A DNA stretch of 7,771 nt from Candidatus Nitrosopumilus sp. (GTDB lineage Archaea > Thermoproteota > Nitrososphaeria > Nitrososphaerales > Nitrosopumilaceae): contig DAOWGL010000189.1 of NCBI GenBank assembly GCA_030637455.1, positions 1-7,771 of the forward strand, in the 5' to 3' direction. Position 1 is the first letter of the stretch; each line of letters starts with the position of its first letter. Both the position numbers and the translations under genes were made by a program. Below, piece by piece: positions 1-5,778 of this stretch. The notes beneath the pieces were generated by a model. The model was given only the letters and a program-made list of their open reading frames with translations. It was not told the origin of the DNA and did no database searches.

Positions 1-188
1 ATAGAGACATTCACAATGCTGATTTGAGTAATGCAAATCTTAGTGGCGTTAATCTTAGACATACAAATTTTGATGGAGCAGTACTAGAATCTACAAATTT
101 TGATGGAGCTAATTATGATTCAGATACACTGGATACTATTTCAGATGATGTAAAAAATCAATTAAAAAAACAAGGCAAAAGATGGTAA
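1..188 (+). CDS. Pentapeptide-repeat protein, C-terminal end (partial)
   Basis: The gene enters from the left edge; the open frame starts at base 3 and gives 61 residues before the TAA at 186-188. The visible part contains tandem pentapeptide units of the A(D/N)LXX type: NADLS, NANLS, GVNLR, HTNFD, GAVLE, STNFD and GANYD, roughly residues 5-39. It ends with a charged, non-repeat tail rich in lysine and glutamine (KNQLKKQGKRW). Pentapeptide repeats fold into a right-handed quadrilateral beta helix and usually act as protein-interaction scaffolds; no specific role can be read from the repeats. At DNA level two copies of an 18-base unit sit 30 bases apart (62-79 and 92-109), suggesting a recent internal duplication. 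The family assignment is firm; size, start and localisation are unknown because the N-terminus lies outside the window. Confidence 0.85.
   Translation, partial: RDIHNADLSNANLSGVNLRHTNFDGAVLESTNFDGANYDSDTLDTISDDVKNQLKKQGKRW
62..109 (+). repeat. Two 18-bp direct copies inside the pentapeptide-repeat gene
   Basis: The 18 bases at 62-79 (tacaaattttgatggagc) recur exactly at 92-109, a period of 30 bases, which is ten codons or two pentapeptide units (TNFDGA in both). Identity at synonymous positions points to a recent duplication of the DNA rather than only to protein-level constraint. Confidence 0.8.
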
Positions 189-199
189 AATATTAAATT

Positions 200-206
200 A
201 AAAAAA
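200..206 (-). terminator. Possible oligo-T terminator of the secreted-protein gene
   Basis: Seven consecutive A on the plus strand read as T7 on the minus strand, 16 bases beyond the stop codon of the minus-strand gene ending at 222. Archaeal RNA polymerase commonly terminates at such T-runs without a hairpin. The call is tentative because the whole region is AT-rich. Confidence 0.35.
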
Positions 207-221
207 TAGAAAATAAAGGGA

Positions 222-848
222 TTATTCCTCTACGTTTGAATCAGCAACTAAATCATCTACAGTTGGAATTACAGATTCAACATTGATTGGACCATGTTGA
301 AATAGTGGAATTCTCAAACCATTTTCCATATTTTGAACTTTGGCAGTGGAGAAATCAAGTACAAATGTACCAGGAGAATCAGCGACAGGTGCATAATGTC
401 CTCTCAAAATAATTCTAAAAGTATCGCCACCATCTAAAGTGCCTGTACCATGTAATCTAAGTTTTCCATCTACTGCTTTGCCTTTCAATTCTAATGGAAT
501 GTTAAGCCTATCACCTACAGAAATTTCTGCAGTTGATTTTACTTTCCAAACTCCATTATTTTGATGAATGGCTTTGCCATCAAGTGCTATACTTGAAGGA
601 AATGCTTGACCGGCAATAATTGCCCAGCCACTAGTTTTACCATCAAATTTTACTTCGGCTTGTCTATCTTGAGATGCTACTGCTACATCAGATAATGCAT
701 CAGTAGTTACTGATGAAACGCTAGTAGGGATAAAACCATTGTTTGCATCTTCTGCAAATACATTAGTTGTTCCTATTGAACCAAAAACAAGTACTGCCAG
801 CACAGGTAGTGCAAATAGCAATGAATGTTTTTTGTTGCTTTGTTTCAT
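222..848 (-). CDS. Secreted protein of unknown function with signal peptide
   Basis: The product is 208 residues. The start was placed at the ATG at 848-846 rather than at 917. From there the protein begins MKQSNKKHS, followed by a hydrophobic stretch (about residues 9-25) and a good signal-peptidase I site, NVFA|ED, near residues 32/33. A TATA-like box (871-878) is also centred 26.5 bases upstream of this ATG, so the longer version would begin upstream of the promoter. The mature part has a low-complexity Ser/Thr/Val/Ala stretch (about 37-60) and then a region of alternating hydrophobic residues and glycines with beta-sheet character (for example GWAIIAGQAF, VWKVKSTAEI, LRLHGTGTLDGGDTFRIIL). 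It ends in an acidic tail. No cysteines or catalytic motif are evident and I do not recognise a family. It is probably exported and located outside the membrane. A single-gene transcript is likely. Confidence 0.8.
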   Translation of the reverse strand: MKQSNKKHSLLFALPVLAVLVFGSIGTTNVFAEDANNGFIPTSVSSVTTDALSDVAVASQDRQAEVKFDGKTSGWAIIAGQAFPSSIALDGKAIHQNNGVWKVKSTAEISVGDRLNIPLELKGKAVDGKLRLHGTGTLDGGDTFRIILRGHYAPVADSPGTFVLDFSTAKVQNMENGLRIPLFQHGPINVESVIPTVDDLVADSNVEE

Positions 849-870
849 AAAGTGCAAAAATGAAAAATTG

Positions 871-878
871 TACTTAAG
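871..878 (-). promoter_or_regulatory. TATA-like box of the secreted-protein gene
   Basis: On the minus strand this reads CTTAAGTA, centred at 874.5, which is 26.5 bases upstream of the ATG at 848. That spacing predicts transcription starting at or beside the start codon (leaderless mRNA) and is the main reason for preferring that start. Confidence 0.45.
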
Positions 879-960
879 GGACAAGCAGAAGTCATCAGTA
901 TTAATTCTCTGTGTCATGAAATGAAGTGACAGTTTATTTCAAAATGAGCCTAAAATAAAA

Positions 961-1302
961 TCAAGATAATTTTGATTTTTCTCGTAGTGTAATTACTGAA
1001 CGTAAAATCAGGCCGGAGATTCCCAAATTAGATGTAAGAAATTCACTTGCTCTCAAAAGAGATTTTTCTCCACGAAATCCTTCATCATAAATCATTTCTA
1101 CAGATCCCATATCAGTCTCAACAAAAGATGTGATTAGAGAAAAAACACCTAATTTTTCATCAGTTTGTTCTGTATAAAGTCGTAATTCTACTTTTGAAAT
1201 TTTGAATTCATCTTGGATAAAATTTCCAGATGAAAATAAAATCTCAACTGCATCAGGAGTTCTATCTACGCGTTTAGGATCATGTAAATCCACAATATTC
1301 AT
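961..1302 (-). CDS. Hypothetical protein, 113 residues
   Basis: I do not recognise this protein. It is 113 residues, starts MNIVDLHDPKRVDRTPD, and is soluble-looking, with no signal peptide, membrane segment or cysteine. The central part (about residues 17-72) has alternating hydrophobic/polar patterns suggesting beta strands (AVEILFSS, KISKVELRLYTEQ, VFSLITSFVETDMG, SVEMIYDEGF), followed by probable helices (SLLRASEFLTSNLG, LILRSVITLREKSK). Codon usage resembles that of neighbouring genes, with no sign of transfer. The ATG at 1302 is supported by a TATA-like box centred 26.5 bases upstream (1325-1332). It lies between the secreted protein and the symporter on the same strand but has its own promoter signal, so a functional link to either is not implied. 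The coding call is good; the function is unknown. Confidence 0.75.
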   Translation of the reverse strand: MNIVDLHDPKRVDRTPDAVEILFSSGNFIQDEFKISKVELRLYTEQTDEKLGVFSLITSFVETDMGSVEMIYDEGFRGEKSLLRASEFLTSNLGISGLILRSVITLREKSKLS

Positions 1303-1324
1303 TCTGTATTATTTAGAATCATTC

Positions 1325-1332
1325 CTAAATAA
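1325..1332 (-). promoter_or_regulatory. TATA-like box for the 113-residue protein
   Basis: The minus strand reads TTATTTAG, centred at 1328.5, exactly 26.5 bases from the ATG at 1302. This suggests independent leaderless transcription rather than read-through from the symporter gene. Confidence 0.45.
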
Positions 1333-1374
1333 GTAATAATATCAATACAGATTACTATCAAAAATAACTCTAAT

Positions 1375-2655
1375 CTAATCTCGCGTTATTTTATCAAACA
1401 CACAACTAGCTGTAAGATCTCCCGTAACATTGACCATAGTTCTAATCATGTCCAAAATTCTATCTACAGAAAGTAACAATAAAATTCCAACTGGAGGGAT
1501 ACCAACCGTTATCAGTATTGTAGACAAGACAATTACACCAGCTCCAGGTACAGCAGGAGTTCCAATAGAAGCCAAAAGGGAAGTTATGATTATTACTAAA
1601 ATAGATAGCATACTCAATTCAATTGCAAAAAGCTGTGCCAAAAAGAAGACAGCTATTACCTGATACAAAGCAGTGCCATCCATATTCACAGTAGTTCCAA
1701 GTGGAATTACAAATTTTGAAACTCTTGTATCGATCTTAAGATCCTCTTCTGCAGTCTTTAATGTCACAGGCATTGTTGCCATTGAGCTGGCTGTTGAAAA
1801 AGCCAAAGTTTGCGGATCACGGAATTTTGAAAATGTAGAAGAGATTGGTCTTTTTGCTACAAACTTCAAGAACAATGTGTATACCAACAACATGATTCCA
1901 AGACCCAGAACAACGGTTCCCATGTATACCCCCAATCCAACCATTGTTCCTATACCAACTGTAGCAACCATTCCAACAATTAATCCAAAAACTGCAAACG
2001 GTACAATCTTCATAGAAATCAATAGAATGTGTAATGTTATTTTTTGAATTGATTCCAGTAGATCTAGCAATGGTTTGACTGATTCTTTTGGAAGAACTGC
2101 CATTGATAATCCTACAATGAGTGCCATTATCAAGATGCTAAACATCTGTCCTTCAAGATATGAAGAAATTGGATTTTTTGGAATAATGTTAGATGCTATA
2201 CTTGGGATGTCATCTAACGAAAAACCCTCTGTGACTTTTAAATCATCTTCAGAAAGATCATGTGTTTCTTGGAGTGCAGTAAGGTCTAAAATACTTCCAG
2301 GTGCTATAATTGATGCAAGCGATACTGCTACGAGTATTGCAATGGTTGTAGTAATTACAAAATAAGTACCAACTCCCAATCCTAGAGTTTTTAGTTTATC
2401 TTTTGCACCTAAATTAGTTATAGCTACAACAATTGATGTAAAAATTAACGGGACAATAATCATCAAAATTACACTCAAAAAGATGTTGGCAGGAATTTTA
2501 AGATATGATGATAAAGAATCCAAAGTATCATCGTCTAATCCAACACCGACATCATCGCCTAAAATCAATCCCACACAAAGCCCTATGATTAAAGACAATA
2601 CAACTTGGAGCCACAAATTTTTGAAAATATAATTTTTAAACGTCATTTTATACAT
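1375..2655 (-). CDS. Na+/dicarboxylate or glutamate/aspartate symporter (DAACS/SLC1 family)
   Basis: This is a membrane transporter of the GltPh/GltP family, coupling uptake of an anionic substrate to cations, normally Na+. From the ATG at 2655 it has 426 residues, a normal family length, with about eight hydrophobic segments. Numbering from that start, the serine-rich hairpin 1 (STASSMATMPVT) is at about 287-298, the NMDGT cation/substrate motif at 324-328, and hairpin 2 (ASIGTPAVPGAG) at about 362-373. The last helix, LDMIRTMVNVTGDL, carries D402, R405, N409 and D413. These match GltPh D394, R397, N401 and D405. R397 in GltPh binds the side-chain carboxylate, so an acidic amino acid (aspartate or glutamate) is the likely substrate; a C4-dicarboxylate is the alternative. 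Other possible starts are ATG at 2646 and TTG at 2679. It is divergent from the deoxyhypusine-synthase-like gene and shares a short 5' region with it. Confidence 0.93.
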   Translation of the reverse strand: MYKMTFKNYIFKNLWLQVVLSLIIGLCVGLILGDDVGVGLDDDTLDSLSSYLKIPANIFLSVILMIIVPLIFTSIVVAITNLGAKDKLKTLGLGVGTYFVITTTIAILVAVSLASIIAPGSILDLTALQETHDLSEDDLKVTEGFSLDDIPSIASNIIPKNPISSYLEGQMFSILIMALIVGLSMAVLPKESVKPLLDLLESIQKITLHILLISMKIVPFAVFGLIVGMVATVGIGTMVGLGVYMGTVVLGLGIMLLVYTLFLKFVAKRPISSTFSKFRDPQTLAFSTASSMATMPVTLKTAEEDLKIDTRVSKFVIPLGTTVNMDGTALYQVIAVFFLAQLFAIELSMLSILVIIITSLLASIGTPAVPGAGVIVLSTILITVGIPPVGILLLLSVDRILDMIRTMVNVTGDLTASCVFDKITRD

Positions 2656-2694
2656 TCTTTGATTTTCAGCATCTATCAAAAAGGATTCGATAGT

Positions 2695-2702
2695 ATTATT
2701 TA
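2695..2702 (+). promoter_or_regulatory. TATA-like box for the deoxyhypusine-synthase-like gene
   Basis: ATTATTTA is centred at 2698.5, 26.5 bases before the ATG at 2725, predicting a leaderless transcript. The complement (TAAATAAT) could also serve the divergent symporter gene, giving a start near 2672 and a short leader of about 17 bases before the ATG at 2655. Confidence 0.4.
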
Positions 2703-2724
2703 CTAAAAAATTAGTTTTTCAAAC

Positions 2725-3816
2725 ATGGATCCACATGAATTTCACGGCAAAGATATTCCTCATATCAAATTAGATCCAAAAATGACTATTGAAGATTTAG
2801 TCGATGTATTTGCAAGTTCAGGATTCAATGGAAGACAGCTTGGAGATGCAGCCAAACTATATGCAAAAATGATTGAAGAAGATGCAACAATTTGTTTAAC
2901 AGTTTCAGGTGCAATGACTCCAGTAGGATTTGGCGGGATAATCAAAACACTGATTGAAAGAGGATTCGTAGATTGGATCGTTACAACAGGGGCCAATGTA
3001 TATCACGAGGATCATTTTGCATGGGGACTTCCAGTAAAACAAGGAAGTTTTGATGTGGATGACATGAAGTTGTTTGAAAATGAAATTGTCAGAATCAGAG
3101 ATGTATATATCAAATTTAATGAAACGTTAGAAGCTCAAGACCAGTTAATTCAGAAAATGTTCGGAGATGATTTTCCAGATGTGCCATTTACAACTGCAGA
3201 ATTTTGTAATTTGATGGGAAAATTAAGCAAAGAAAAAGCAAAACATCCTGAAAAGAGTTTCGTTACATCAGCATACGATTATGATGTTCCCATATACGTT
3301 TCAACAATAAAAGATTCTTCTCTAGCTTTGAATTTAGCAGTACATAGATTAGCAGGCAAAACATACAATTTGGATTTTGTAAGGGAGATCATAGAGCAAG
3401 CAGCTATCGTGTATGATTCGAAAAAATCAGGGATTTTAGAATTGGGTGGAGGAGTGCCAAAGAATACGGCTCAACAAACAGGTCCACTTTTAGATCAAAT
3501 TCTAAAAAGAAATGATGGAGGACAAGATTACATTATTCAAATTACTGATGCACGTCCCGATACAGGAGGGTTATCAGGAGCAACACTTCAAGAAGGAAAG
3601 AGTTGGGGTAAAGTCCAAGATGCACATAATGGAATGGTCACAGTTTATGCAGATGCCACCATAGCATTTCCTATTCTTGCACTATATGTTCTGAGTAATC
3701 AGAAGAGCAGAAAACCAAAAAGACTATACAAAAAACTCGACAAACTATACAAAAATCTAAGTGATGATTATTTTAAAAATCCAGCCAATAAAATAAAAAA
3801 ACCTAAGAAAAACTAA
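2725..3816 (+). CDS. Deoxyhypusine-synthase-family protein with a variant active site
   Basis: The protein has 363 residues and belongs to the NAD-dependent deoxyhypusine synthase fold. Family motifs are TTGANVYHED (87-96), GGGVPKN (241-247) and SWGK (293-296). K296 corresponds to the catalytic Lys329 of the human enzyme. Aligning by eye on GGGV and SWGK, human His288 becomes N247 and human Asp316 becomes L283, while human Glu323 is kept as E290. His288 and Asp316 contact spermidine in the human enzyme. The protein may therefore be a DHS-like enzyme acting on a small amine, such as homospermidine or agmatine condensation, rather than on the aIF5A lysine; this is inference. Residues 327-363 form a Lys-rich extension beyond the usual C-terminus. 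The ATG at 2725 has a TATA-like box at the expected distance. The 3' end overlaps the next, convergent gene by four bases. Confidence 0.9.
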   Translation: MDPHEFHGKDIPHIKLDPKMTIEDLVDVFASSGFNGRQLGDAAKLYAKMIEEDATICLTVSGAMTPVGFGGIIKTLIERGFVDWIVTTGANVYHEDHFAWGLPVKQGSFDVDDMKLFENEIVRIRDVYIKFNETLEAQDQLIQKMFGDDFPDVPFTTAEFCNLMGKLSKEKAKHPEKSFVTSAYDYDVPIYVSTIKDSSLALNLAVHRLAGKTYNLDFVREIIEQAAIVYDSKKSGILELGGGVPKNTAQQTGPLLDQILKRNDGGQDYIIQITDARPDTGGLSGATLQEGKSWGKVQDAHNGMVTVYADATIAFPILALYVLSNQKSRKPKRLYKKLDKLYKNLSDDYFKNPANKIKKPKKN

Positions 3817-4025
3817 AACTTGTCAAATCTAGCACGTTCAAGATCACGATCATCTTTAGATTCTTTTTTGTATTCTTTATAGTGTTCTTTACAAAGAACA
3901 GTTTTTTTTCCAGATGAGTTTACACGTAACCCAGCATTTTCTACTTTGCTAGTATTAAGAGAACGAGCGCCGTCTTGATCACAGCCTTCAAAATTGCATT
4001 TTGCTCCTTTTGATATTATTCCCAT
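3813..4025 (-). CDS. Small zinc-finger-like protein, 70 residues
   Basis: This short, highly charged protein begins MGIISKGAKCNFEGC and carries a split metal-binding pattern: C10-x4-C15 and, after a 29-residue loop, C45-x2-H48. Two Cys plus Cys/His can complete a four-ligand zinc site. The C-terminus (about residues 49-70) is a charged helix rich in Lys, Glu, Asp and Arg. Such small zinc proteins are common in archaea and are often RNA- or protein-binding, but I cannot assign a specific family. The ATG at 4025 has an ATTAAATA box centred 25.5 bases upstream. The stop codon interlocks with that of the convergent deoxyhypusine-synthase-like gene (3813-3816, CTAA), and the gene is divergent from eS25, to which it may be linked only by position. 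Confidence 0.75.
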   Translation of the reverse strand: MGIISKGAKCNFEGCDQDGARSLNTSKVENAGLRVNSSGKKTVLCKEHYKEYKKESKDDRDLERARFDKF

Positions 4026-4046
4026 ATAGAATAGTAATCAAGATGA

Positions 4047-4054
4047 TATTTAAT
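4047..4054 (-). promoter_or_regulatory. TATA-like box of the 70-residue zinc protein
   Basis: The minus strand reads ATTAAATA, centred at 4050.5, 25.5 bases upstream of the ATG at 4025. Confidence 0.4.
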
Positions 4055-4087
4055 CATTAAAGAAGAAATTCTAAAATTGGTTCATCG

Positions 4088-4095
4088 TTTATAAG
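4088..4095 (+). promoter_or_regulatory. TATA box of the eS25 gene
   Basis: TTTATAAG, centred at 4091.5, is one of the best archaeal TATA matches in the window and lies 26.5 bases before the ATG at 4118. This predicts a strong, essentially leaderless promoter, as suits a ribosomal protein gene. Confidence 0.6.
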
Positions 4096-4117
4096 AGGAA
4101 TATTTTTTTCTAAAATC

Positions 4118-4426
4118 ATGGGTGGAGGAAAGAAACCAACAACAGGAAACAAAGACAAATCTGTAGGTTCCAAAGATACAAAGAAAAAGAAAGACAAAGG
4201 TGAAGGTGGACCAAAAAAGGCAGAGATTACAGTTATGGTAAATGAGCAACAAGCATTAAAAATTATTCAAAATTCCAAAGTTCTCACAGTTCAAGATCTT
4301 GCAAGACAAACTGGTGTTAAAATTTCAGCAGCAAATTCATTCTTAAAAGAATCAACAAGTAAAGGAATTGTAAAAAAAGTGGGCGGTTATTCAGGCCATT
4401 ATCTGTATCAAGCAGTTTCCTCATAA
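4118..4426 (+). CDS. rps25e: Small-subunit ribosomal protein eS25 (S25e)
   Basis: The 102-residue product is a component of the 30S subunit found in archaea and eukaryotes but not in bacteria. Residues 1-34 form a Gly/Lys-rich basic tail (MGGGKKPTTG, KKKKDKGEGGPKK) typical of the N-terminus of eS25, which contacts rRNA. Residues about 35-102 form the winged-helix domain: the motif KKAEITVMV, helix EQQALKIIQNSK, then LTVQDLARQTGVKISAANSF as the helix-turn-helix and a final GYSGHYLYQA strand region. The length is normal for archaeal members. The start is well supported by a TATA box 26.5 bases upstream. The last 19 bases overlap the convergent cyclophilin-like gene, so the two 3' ends are complementary. 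No operon partner is adjacent on this strand. Confidence 0.93.
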   Translation: MGGGKKPTTGNKDKSVGSKDTKKKKDKGEGGPKKAEITVMVNEQQALKIIQNSKVLTVQDLARQTGVKISAANSFLKESTSKGIVKKVGGYSGHYLYQAVSS

Positions 4427-4794
4427 ATACAAAGTACATCTCCAGATTTAACATCCTTCAATGCATCAATGTTTTCAGCAAGTTTTCCTATAGGGGTCAT
4501 TGTTTTTGTAAATACAGCATCATTTAGAAAAAAACATAAACTTCCAGTTGAAGGCAAAAATGCGACATCGCCTTTTTTAAATTCAGTTCTAGATCTTTCA
4601 ATTCCAGAATCAACACTTGATTCAAAATACAAAATGCTTTTTCCAAGTAAATGTGCATGACCTTCTAACGGTAAAGATCTCATAATAGATCCAACTGTTC
4701 TTGGAGACAAGTGTCGTTTTAGATCACAGGAAATTTTTGCTTTTCCACGAATTTCTAAAATTAGCTGTTTTCTGGAGACTGACGATGCACTCAA
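4408..4794 (-). CDS. Cyclophilin-like-fold protein (PF04126-type)
   Basis: I place the start at TTG 4794, giving 128 residues; an open frame extends to an ATG at 4935 but that extension lies across the rpoK coding region on the other strand. The body resembles the archaeal/thermophilic Cyclophil_like family: an N-terminal strand (LILEIRGKAK, about 11-20), a Pro-containing LPLEGHAHLLGKSILYF segment (41-57), the family core GDVAFLPSTGSLCFFL (75-90), and a final strand around GDVLCIYEE (118-126). Members adopt a beta-barrel related to cyclophilins, but peptidyl-prolyl isomerase activity is not established for them and the cellular role is unknown. The TTG start is 26.5 bases from the centre of the palindromic TATA box at 4817-4824 shared with rpoK. 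The 3' end overlaps the eS25 gene by 19 bases. Confidence 0.75.
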   Translation of the reverse strand: MSASSVSRKQLILEIRGKAKISCDLKRHLSPRTVGSIMRSLPLEGHAHLLGKSILYFESSVDSGIERSRTEFKKGDVAFLPSTGSLCFFLNDAVFTKTMTPIGKLAENIDALKDVKSGDVLCIYEETA

Positions 4795-4816
4795 TTCGTA
4801 CTTTAAAATGATTAGA

Positions 4817-4824
4817 TTATATAA
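4817..4824. promoter_or_regulatory. Palindromic TATA box, probable bidirectional promoter
   Basis: TTATATAA is its own reverse complement, centred at 4820.5. The TTG proposed as start of rpoK begins at 4847 (26.5 bases to the right) and the TTG proposed as start of the cyclophilin-like gene begins at 4794 (26.5 bases to the left). Both distances equal the usual archaeal TATA-to-transcription-start spacing, so one box could direct two leaderless transcripts in opposite directions. Confidence 0.55.
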
Positions 4825-4846
4825 CGTTTTAAGGAAATTTTCGTAC

Positions 4847-5338
4847 TTGTCTAAATCTAATGAATCTGAATTAATTGAAGCTCCACAACCTGAAGAACTA
4901 GAAACAGAGGTCGAGGAAAATGCAGGATTAAACAAAGCATTAGATACCTATAGAAAATTAATAGACAGAAAAGATCTTGTCGAACCATTAACTGAAAAAG
5001 AACAAGATAGTCTTGAGAAAAAAATCAAAGAGATTGAAAACAGAGAAGTGGTTGAAAGAATTGAAGAGCACGATCCAGTGGAAATTCCTTGTGAGAAAAA
5101 CAAAATTACAATTGGACCACCAACATTAACAAGATTTGAAAAAGCAAGAATTATGGGAGCAAGAGCATTACAATTATCATTGGGAGCACCTCCATTTATC
5201 CCAATTCCAAAATCTGCTAGAATTTCACTAGATATTTCAATGGAAGAGTTAGAACAAAGAGTAATCCCAATTACAATTAGAAGAGTACTTCCTAACGGAG
5301 ATTATCAAAACATACCAATTGATTATTTCGAGAAATAA
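4847..5338 (+). CDS. rpoK: DNA-directed RNA polymerase subunit K (Rpb6/omega homologue)
   Basis: This is the archaeal counterpart of eukaryotic Rpb6 and bacterial omega, which clamps the largest subunit during polymerase assembly. Read from TTG 4847 it has 163 residues. The conserved core lies at about 88-163: TRFEKARIMGARALQLS (95-111) is the Rpb6 signature, followed by APPFIPI and the C-terminal region EELEQRVIPITIRRVLPNG with DYQNIPIDYF. The first ~85 residues are an acidic, Glu-rich extension with heptad-like charged helices, much longer than in most archaeal RpoK proteins (roughly 60-95 residues in total). An ATG at 4808 would add 13 basic/hydrophobic residues, but it lies upstream of the TATA box at 4817-4824 while TTG 4847 sits at the predicted transcription start. 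MSKSNESE is also a more natural start. It is divergent from the cyclophilin-like gene. Confidence 0.92.
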   Translation: MSKSNESELIEAPQPEELETEVEENAGLNKALDTYRKLIDRKDLVEPLTEKEQDSLEKKIKEIENREVVERIEEHDPVEIPCEKNKITIGPPTLTRFEKARIMGARALQLSLGAPPFIPIPKSARISLDISMEELEQRVIPITIRRVLPNGDYQNIPIDYFEK

Positions 5339-5429
5339 TCAGTAACAAATAAAATTTTAGAGAAATTTCCGCCGTATTTGGTAAATTTGATTATGGAGAT
5401 TATTGAACATGAACCTATCGTCGATAAAA

Positions 5430-5447
5430 CTTAAAAGAACATAAAAT
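5430..5447 (+). promoter_or_regulatory. Candidate TATA region of the alba gene
   Basis: Two weak boxes are present: CTTAAAAG (5430-5437), which would start transcription near 5460 just before ATG 5464, and CATAAAAT (5440-5447), whose centre is 26.5 bases before ATG 5470. I cannot decide between them. Confidence 0.35.
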
Positions 5448-5463
5448 TTCTAAATATTGAATA

Positions 5464-5778
5464 ATGCTCATGGAAGAGACATCTGAACCAAGTGGTCAAG
5501 AGCAGACCGAAGAGTCTGAACAGGTCACAATAAAAATAGGAAATTACCCAGTAATGGAATCAGCTATTGATGTATTAACAATATTAGGAAAGAAAAAGAA
5601 AGTGGTTTTACAATCAAGGGGCAATTCAATACCAAATGCAGTTGCAGTAGCAAATATCATTACAGAGAAAATGCTAAAAGGTAATTCTAAAGTTCAAAAA
5701 ATTAATCTAAATACAGTAGCTGCTGCAGGAATTGGAGATATGACATCAACAATTGAAATTATTTTAATTAAAAACTAG
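5464..5778 (+). CDS. albA: DNA/RNA-binding protein Alba
   Basis: The 104-residue product is a small archaeal chromatin protein that binds DNA and RNA as a dimer. After an acidic, Ser/Gln/Glu-rich N-terminal tail (about 1-20), the Alba domain runs to the C-terminus: VTIKIGNYPVM (21-31), a helix over AIDVLTILG, basic KKKK (43-46) leading into VVLQSRGNSIPNAVAVAN (47-64), and the TSTIEIILIKN strand (94-104). The SRG.SIPNAV segment matches the conserved dimer and nucleic-acid-binding core. In Sulfolobus Alba the loop reads GKKPVM, with the acetylatable Lys16 and Lys17; here it is GNYPVM (26-31), so both lysines are absent. The start may be ATG 5464 or ATG 5470, two codons later. The stop codon interlocks with that of the convergent regulator in a CTAG (5775-5778). 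Confidence 0.92.
   Translation: MLMEETSEPSGQEQTEESEQVTIKIGNYPVMESAIDVLTILGKKKKVVLQSRGNSIPNAVAVANIITEKMLKGNSKVQKINLNTVAAAGIGDMTSTIEIILIKN

Noticed and set aside
849..917. N-terminal extension of the secreted protein to an upstream ATG at 917
   Set aside because: The extension puts 23 residues before a standard signal peptide and begins upstream of the TATA-like box at 871-878; the ATG at 848 fits both the signal peptide and promoter spacing.
739..924. Plus-strand open frame opposite the signal-peptide region of the secreted protein
   Set aside because: It is antisense to a real gene and its promoter and has no features of its own.
1430..2365. Three plus-strand open frames opposite the symporter gene
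   Set aside because: They are antisense shadows of a clear, fully conserved membrane transporter on the minus strand and show no domain or promoter.
2760..2996. Minus-strand open frame inside the deoxyhypusine-synthase-like gene
   Set aside because: It is antisense to a conserved enzyme and has no recognisable protein features.
4808..4846. ATG 4808 as the start of rpoK
   Set aside because: The TATA box lies within the added 13 codons, so a transcript from it would not include this ATG.
4795..4935. Extension of the cyclophilin-like protein to an ATG at 4935
   Set aside because: It would overlap the rpoK coding region on the opposite strand, gives a Ser-rich segment unlike the family, and lies upstream of the shared TATA box.
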